From Chitinophaga eiseniae (GTDB taxonomy: Bacteria > Bacteroidota > Bacteroidia > Chitinophagales > Chitinophagaceae), in contig NZ_JABAHZ010000006.1 in NCBI RefSeq assembly GCF_012641265.1, positions 434,001 to 498,000 of the forward strand: DNA of 64,000 nt. Reading direction: 5' to 3'. How positions within the stretch are numbered: the stretch's first letter is position 1; each line of letters starts with the position of its first letter. The position numbers and the translations under genes were made by a program. This document shows, in pieces, positions 60,579 to 64,000 of this stretch. Below the pieces are notes generated by a model. That model did no database searches and was not told the DNA's origin. It saw only the letters and a list, made by a program, of their open reading frames with translations.

Positions 60579-61478
60579 TTACATCGCAATCTTCGCCGAC
60601 ATACATACCTGGTCCATAGAGGGCTCGGGGCTACCTCCTGCTTTTTCCAGCGTTACAGCAAAACCTTGAGCAGCTGCCAGTGGTTTCATTTGTTGCAATA
60701 CCTGGGCGGCTTCTGCACCGGTTTCAAAAACGCCTTCATCCACCAGCTTCTTATTGATGATGGCCCACAATTGGAATTGCTTACCAGTGGGAGGCACCGG
60801 CATCGACCTGGCCTGGAGGTAAACTGTTTGTGTGCCTGCATTCCAGCCCACCGCTACGGTCTTTCCCTTAAACAAGCCTGCACCCTGGATGGTAGTCCAT
60901 TTAAAAGCGGGATCGCTCAGCGGATCTATCACCGGGGCTGCCGGAGAATGGACGCTGGTTAAGGCTTCGCGCTGTTTTTCTGCTTCCAGTTTTTCTTTGG
61001 TCGCAATCAATGATTTGTAACGGCTTTTATAGTCAGTGGATTTCTGGAAGAAGAAAAAATTCAGGAGCACACTACCTAACAATAAAATCACGATAGCTGC
61101 GGTCATTATTTTCCACTTGCGGTCGTCCTTTTTCCTGGCGACCGGCAGTTGTTTAATTACTGCTTCCTTTACTGGCTTTTTTTTTTCGCCAGCAGACTGG
61201 TGGCTGGGGATACGTAAGTCTTCCGGTAATTTTTCATTGCCTTCCAGGGTGTTCTCCTGGCGGATGATTTCCGTTAACTTGTCTTTAATGGCAGATGGAG
61301 GTGAAACGGCATACAACTGAACAAACCTTTCCTTGTCCAGCTGTAACGAGTTTACAGCGGCTTTTACATCAGGATATTGTCCTACGATAGCTTCTACTTC
61401 GCTGCGTTCAGCTTCTGGCAACATGCCAAAAACGTAGCTTTCAAGAATTCCAGATGATATGTAACGTTGTACATCCAC
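60579..61478 (-). CDS. Anti-sigma factor, RskA family
   Basis: Membrane-bound anti-sigma protein of 299 residues. The cytoplasmic N-terminus (about 1-70: ISSGILESYVFGMLPEAERSEVEAIV) binds the sigma factor in this family; a basic linker, one membrane helix (about 124-144), a coiled stretch and the RskA C-terminal domain (about 205-299: KQFQLWAIINKKLVDEGVFET) follow. Start is a GTG at 61478, 12 bases after the sigma gene. Confidence 0.9.
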   Translation of the reverse strand: MDVQRYISSGILESYVFGMLPEAERSEVEAIVGQYPDVKAAVNSLQLDKERFVQLYAVSPPSAIKDKLTEIIRQENTLEGNEKLPEDLRIPSHQSAGEKKKPVKEAVIKQLPVARKKDDRKWKIMTAAIVILLLGSVLLNFFFFQKSTDYKSRYKSLIATKEKLEAEKQREALTSVHSPAAPVIDPLSDPAFKWTTIQGAGLFKGKTVAVGWNAGTQTVYLQARSMPVPPTGKQFQLWAIINKKLVDEGVFETGAEAAQVLQQMKPLAAAQGFAVTLEKAGGSPEPSMDQVCMSAKIAM

Positions 61479-61490
61479 TATGTTTCAGTA

Positions 61491-62042
61491 TTACAACTGT
61501 TTTAAGAGCGTTCTCAATTGGATAATAGCGTTGCGCATGCGGGTCTTCACAGTTCCTAAAGGTATTTCAAGAGATTTGGCTATTTCTTCCTGTGTATGAC
61601 CCTTAAAATAAGCCATATCAATAATAATGCGCTGATCTTTTTGTAACTGTTCTATCACCTTACTCAGTCCGAGGTGATCTACAGATAAATGTACTGCCAG
61701 TTGTGGCTCGTATACCAGTGATGCGCTGTTAACATCCTGTATCCGCTGGTCTAACTTGTGATTTTTGGATCGGAGACTATCTATCGCTGTATTGCGTGTT
61801 ATGTTCAGCATCCAGGTGAACAAACGGCCTTTTGAGGGATCATAACGATCTATGTTACGCCATATTTTTACGAACACCTCCTGCAGTACATCCCCTGCGG
61901 CAGCTTCTTCGCCTACTACCTTGAGGGCTACACCGTATAAAGCAGGTGAATAGTGGTCGTATAGGTAGGTAAATATCTTTTCCTCCCTGGCCAAAAGGCC
62001 CTGAATCAGCTCTACTTCAGTGTATGTTAAGGTAGCTCCCAA
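61491..62042 (-). CDS. ECF RNA polymerase sigma factor (SigK-like)
   Basis: Sigma factor of 183 residues with region 2 (EKIFTYLYDHYSPALYG, DVLQEVFVKIWRNIDRYDPSKGRLFTWMLNI) and region 4 (IIDMAYFKGHTQEEIAKSLEIPLGTVKTRMR). It is held by the anti-sigma protein encoded directly downstream. The start appears to be a TTG at 62042, as no ATG or GTG is in frame before the first stop upstream; the true N-terminus is uncertain. Confidence 0.92.
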   Translation of the reverse strand: MGATLTYTEVELIQGLLAREEKIFTYLYDHYSPALYGVALKVVGEEAAAGDVLQEVFVKIWRNIDRYDPSKGRLFTWMLNITRNTAIDSLRSKNHKLDQRIQDVNSASLVYEPQLAVHLSVDHLGLSKVIEQLQKDQRIIIDMAYFKGHTQEEIAKSLEIPLGTVKTRMRNAIIQLRTLLKQL

Positions 62043-62113
62043 GTTTGAGGATATGGATGTTATACTTTATAATACCAAAATAACAGGTTTTCTTTACATT
62101 ACAAAATTATTTC

Positions 62114-62692
62114 CTATTTAGGGAAAGTCATCTTGTAATCCACCCTGATTTTGCCTTTGGAGATATCGTCCAGTTTACTTTTCAGCATTCTGCGTTTCAG
62201 GGGTTTCAGGTGATCGATAAATAACACCCCGTCAATGTGGTCGTATTCGTGAAGGATTACCCTGGCGGTAACACCCGTAAATGTTTTCACATGTGGTGTA
62301 AAGTTTTCATCTACATAGCTTAATGTCACTGTTTCCGCACGGTTTACATCTTCGCGTACTTTGGGGATGCTCAGGCAACCTTCGTTATAGGCCCATTCTT
62401 TTCCACCGGTTTCCACTATATGTGCATTGATAAATACTCCTTTTACACCGTTATCGCCGGGATAGTCGTTTTTCTCATCTTCTTCCAGGTTATTAATAAT
62501 CTGTTCACTATCCACTACAAACAACCGTATTGCTTTATTTACCTGTGGTGCTGCAATGCCTACGCCATTGGAACCGTACATGGTAGACCACATATTTTCA
62601 ATCAATTCCTTCAGACCAGGATAATCGGGCGTAATGTCTTCCGCTACTTTTCTTAATACCGGGTGCCCATATGCTACTATTGGCAAAATCAT
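62114..62692 (-). CDS. def: Peptide deformylase
   Basis: Metalloenzyme removing formyl groups from nascent proteins, 192 residues. All three motifs are present: GVGIAAPQ (43-50), EGCLS (104-108) and HEYDH (148-152). The ATG at 62692 (MILPIVAYGHPVLRK) is used rather than a TTG two codons before. Co-directional with ruvX upstream. Confidence 0.97.
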   Translation of the reverse strand: MILPIVAYGHPVLRKVAEDITPDYPGLKELIENMWSTMYGSNGVGIAAPQVNKAIRLFVVDSEQIINNLEEDEKNDYPGDNGVKGVFINAHIVETGGKEWAYNEGCLSIPKVREDVNRAETVTLSYVDENFTPHVKTFTGVTARVILHEYDHIDGVLFIDHLKPLKRRMLKSKLDDISKGKIRVDYKMTFPK

Positions 62693-62776
62693 GTTCAAAT
62701 TCTTGGTTTAATCCGCAAAGATAGGCAATTTCAGGCTTGTAGCTCCTGTGTTGCAGTTCATTATAATAACTTTATT

Positions 62777-63190
62777 TTATATTTTATTTCTCAGGTATTC
62801 CTGGAGCATAATAGTAGCGCTGATTTCATCGACCAGGGCTTTGTCCCGGCGGTCTTTCTTCTTCAGCCCGCTGTCGATCATTGTCTGGAAGGCCATTTTT
62901 GATGTAAACCGCTCATCTACCCTGACGATAGGGATATCGGGGAAATTTTTCTTTATCACCCGGATACATTCCGCTACCAGGGCTGTGGCATCGGTAGCCG
63001 TTCCATCCAGGTTTTTAGGCTCCCCTATTACGATCGTTTCCACCGGTTCGGCGGCAAAATATTTCTTCAGGAAAGGAATCAGTTCATGGGTAGGGATGGT
63101 AGTTAATCCACTGGCAATCAGTTGCAGCGGATCTGTTACGGCCAGTCCGGTTCTCTTCTTCCCATAGTCAATGGCCATTAAACGAGGCAT
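62777..63190 (-). CDS. ruvX: Putative pre-16S rRNA nuclease / Holliday junction resolvase YqgF
   Basis: RNase H-like nuclease of 137 residues (YqgF/RuvX). Asp8 in MAIDYGKKRTGLA, VIGEPKNLDGTATDA, VDERFTSKMA and a late DEISATIMLQEYL give the acidic active site and typical pattern. Homologues process the 5' end of 16S rRNA. The order ruvX-def is common in Bacteroidota. Confidence 0.94.
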   Translation of the reverse strand: MPRLMAIDYGKKRTGLAVTDPLQLIASGLTTIPTHELIPFLKKYFAAEPVETIVIGEPKNLDGTATDATALVAECIRVIKKNFPDIPIVRVDERFTSKMAFQTMIDSGLKKKDRRDKALVDEISATIMLQEYLRNKI

Positions 63191-63215
63191 GTGAATATCT
63201 TTTGAGGTGAATATA

Positions 63216-64000
63216 TTATCCCATTATCAGCATATCTGCAATGGCAAATACAGCAAATACCACACTGGCAATACCATTGGTGGTCATAAACATCACGTTG
63301 ATGCGGCTCAGGTCATTGGGCTTTACCAGCAAATGCTGGGATACCAGCATTACAATAAATACTGCGGCGCCTATCCAGAACAGCCAGTGAAAATGCCCGG
63401 TGAGGCCGATTGTTATCACTAAGGCAGCTGCCACCACGTGCAGCAACTCCGAAAAGCGCAGGGCGCCGGAAAGTCCCAGCCAGGCAGGGATTGAATTCAG
63501 TTGTTGTGACTTATCAAAATCTTCATCCTGCAAAGAATAAATAATATCGAAGCCGGCCACCCAACACAGCACCAGGAAAGACACCAGCACCGGCAACAAT
63601 GCAAACTCACCGGTTACCGCCAGGTAAGCGCCAATAGGCGCCAATGCCAGCCCTACGCCCAGCACCATATGGCAAAGCGCGGTAAAACGCTTGGTATAAC
63701 TGTATCCCAGCACCACCAGCAATGCCACCGGCGACAGGTAAAAACAAATTCTGTTGATAAACCAGGTAGTAACGATAAACAGTACCACATTGGCTATGAT
63801 AAAAAATAAAGCATTATTGGGAGATATGATACCAGCCGGTATTTCTCTTTTTGCAGTACGTGGATTGAGCTTATCGATATCCACATCCAGCCAGCGGTTG
63901 AAGGCCATGGCCGCACTGCGGGCAAATACCATGCACAATACCACCAGCCCGAAAGTAGCCCAGCTAAAACTGCCGCCACCCTTGGTAGTAGCCATGAAGA
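63216..64000 (-). CDS. UbiA-family prenyltransferase, 5' part beyond window
   Basis: Membrane prenyltransferase whose N-terminus lies past the right edge (frame open to 64000; a Met at 63995 lies in what is normally the first helix region, so it is not the start). First Asp motif NRWLDVDIDKLNPRTAKREIPAG, and second motif DIIYSLQDEDFDKSQ, bind the polyprenyl diphosphate through Mg; about 7-8 membrane helices are visible. Family members attach prenyl chains to aromatic acids; in Bacteroidota this type sits near menaquinone genes. Confidence 0.88.
   Translation of the reverse strand, partial: FMATTKGGGSFSWATFGLVVLCMVFARSAAMAFNRWLDVDIDKLNPRTAKREIPAGIISPNNALFFIIANVVLFIVTTWFINRICFYLSPVALLVVLGYSYTKRFTALCHMVLGVGLALAPIGAYLAVTGEFALLPVLVSFLVLCWVAGFDIIYSLQDEDFDKSQQLNSIPAWLGLSGALRFSELLHVVAAALVITIGLTGHFHWLFWIGAAVFIVMLVSQHLLVKPNDLSRINVMFMTTNGIASVVFAVFAIADMLIMG

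Noticed and set aside
1..64000. CRISPR arrays, tRNA/rRNA genes, insertion sequences, prophage genes
   Set aside because: None seen on reading: no regularly spaced repeats, no transposase, integrase or phage structural motifs, and no tRNA-like cloverleaf noticed. A tRNA scan would be the decisive check.

Overview
The window looks like chromosomal DNA of a member of the Bacteroidota, most likely a Chitinophaga-like Chitinophagaceae. The support is a gliding-motility/type IX secretion C-terminal sorting domain (57051-58727), many lipoprotein or Sec-exported proteins of Bacteroidota type, promoters of the TTG-N19/20-TAnnTTTG class, few good Shine-Dalgarno sites, and a xylose isomerase/xylulokinase/sodium-symporter operon. 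I see no rRNA, tRNA, CRISPR array, prophage or intact insertion sequence.

Layout. 1-2.1 kb: peptidoglycan or amino-sugar recycling (nagK-like kinase, murQ, and a partial unknown gene). 2.3-6.2 kb: two convergent S41 PDZ proteases. 6.4-19.1 kb: mixed housekeeping genes (sugar dehydrogenase, MFS exporter, YkgJ-type protein, gcvP, a nucleotide pyrophosphatase-like phosphodiesterase, a frameshifted lipoprotein, MmcQ/YjbR, CocE-type hydrolase, FKBP isomerase). 19.2-27.05 kb: one long aromatic amino-acid operon on the minus strand (pheA, aminotransferase, tyrA, DAHP synthase-chorismate mutase, aroB, aroA, aroC). 27.2-29.2 kb: a repeat-rich small lipoprotein diverging from a sigma factor and a membrane protein that joins an anti-sigma-like head to a trypsin-like protease. 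29.4-35.9 kb: a TonB-plug-like periplasmic protein, then the xylose operon. 36.1-39.2 kb: FAD oxidoreductase/SDR pair and a zinc alcohol dehydrogenase. 39.3-47.4 kb: branched-chain amino-acid operon (ilvE-ilvD-ilvB-ilvN-ilvC-ilvA). 47.6-52.8 kb: HexNAc 1-kinase-like protein plus sugar nucleotidyltransferase, alpha-L-fucosidase, a PLP enzyme and a secreted unknown. 52.9-54.95 kb: an AT-rich AbiE-type toxin-antitoxin island with operator-like repeats. 55-64 kb: lipB, an RluA-family pseudouridine synthase, the T9SS protein, an ECF sigma factor with two anti-sigma genes, def, ruvX and a partial UbiA-type prenyltransferase.

Main discovery. Both amino-acid operons carry classical ribosome-controlled attenuators that are missed by ordinary ORF calling. 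Ahead of pheA are two short leader peptides in series, one reading MKLQATFGFYGFYYFWHQK and the other containing FFYYFSYFFY, each followed by its own intrinsic terminator. In each case a segment at the end of the leader ORF can pair with the 5' arm of the terminator as an antiterminator. Ahead of ilvE is a 38-residue leader with the run KVVIIVVVIIS, again followed by a terminator and with a 7-bp antiterminator formed by the leader's last codons. A promoter of Bacteroidota type sits at the correct place before the first aromatic leader and before the ilv leader. Translational attenuation of amino-acid operons is textbook in enterobacteria; I do not know of a description of a double, serial Phe/Tyr attenuator in Bacteroidota.

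Other points of interest are a family of AGC-rich intergenic inverted repeats (three clear copies), the AbiE control region, a sensor-like anti-sigma/protease fusion, a truncated second anti-sigma paralogue, and a kinase/nucleotidyltransferase salvage pair beside a fucosidase.
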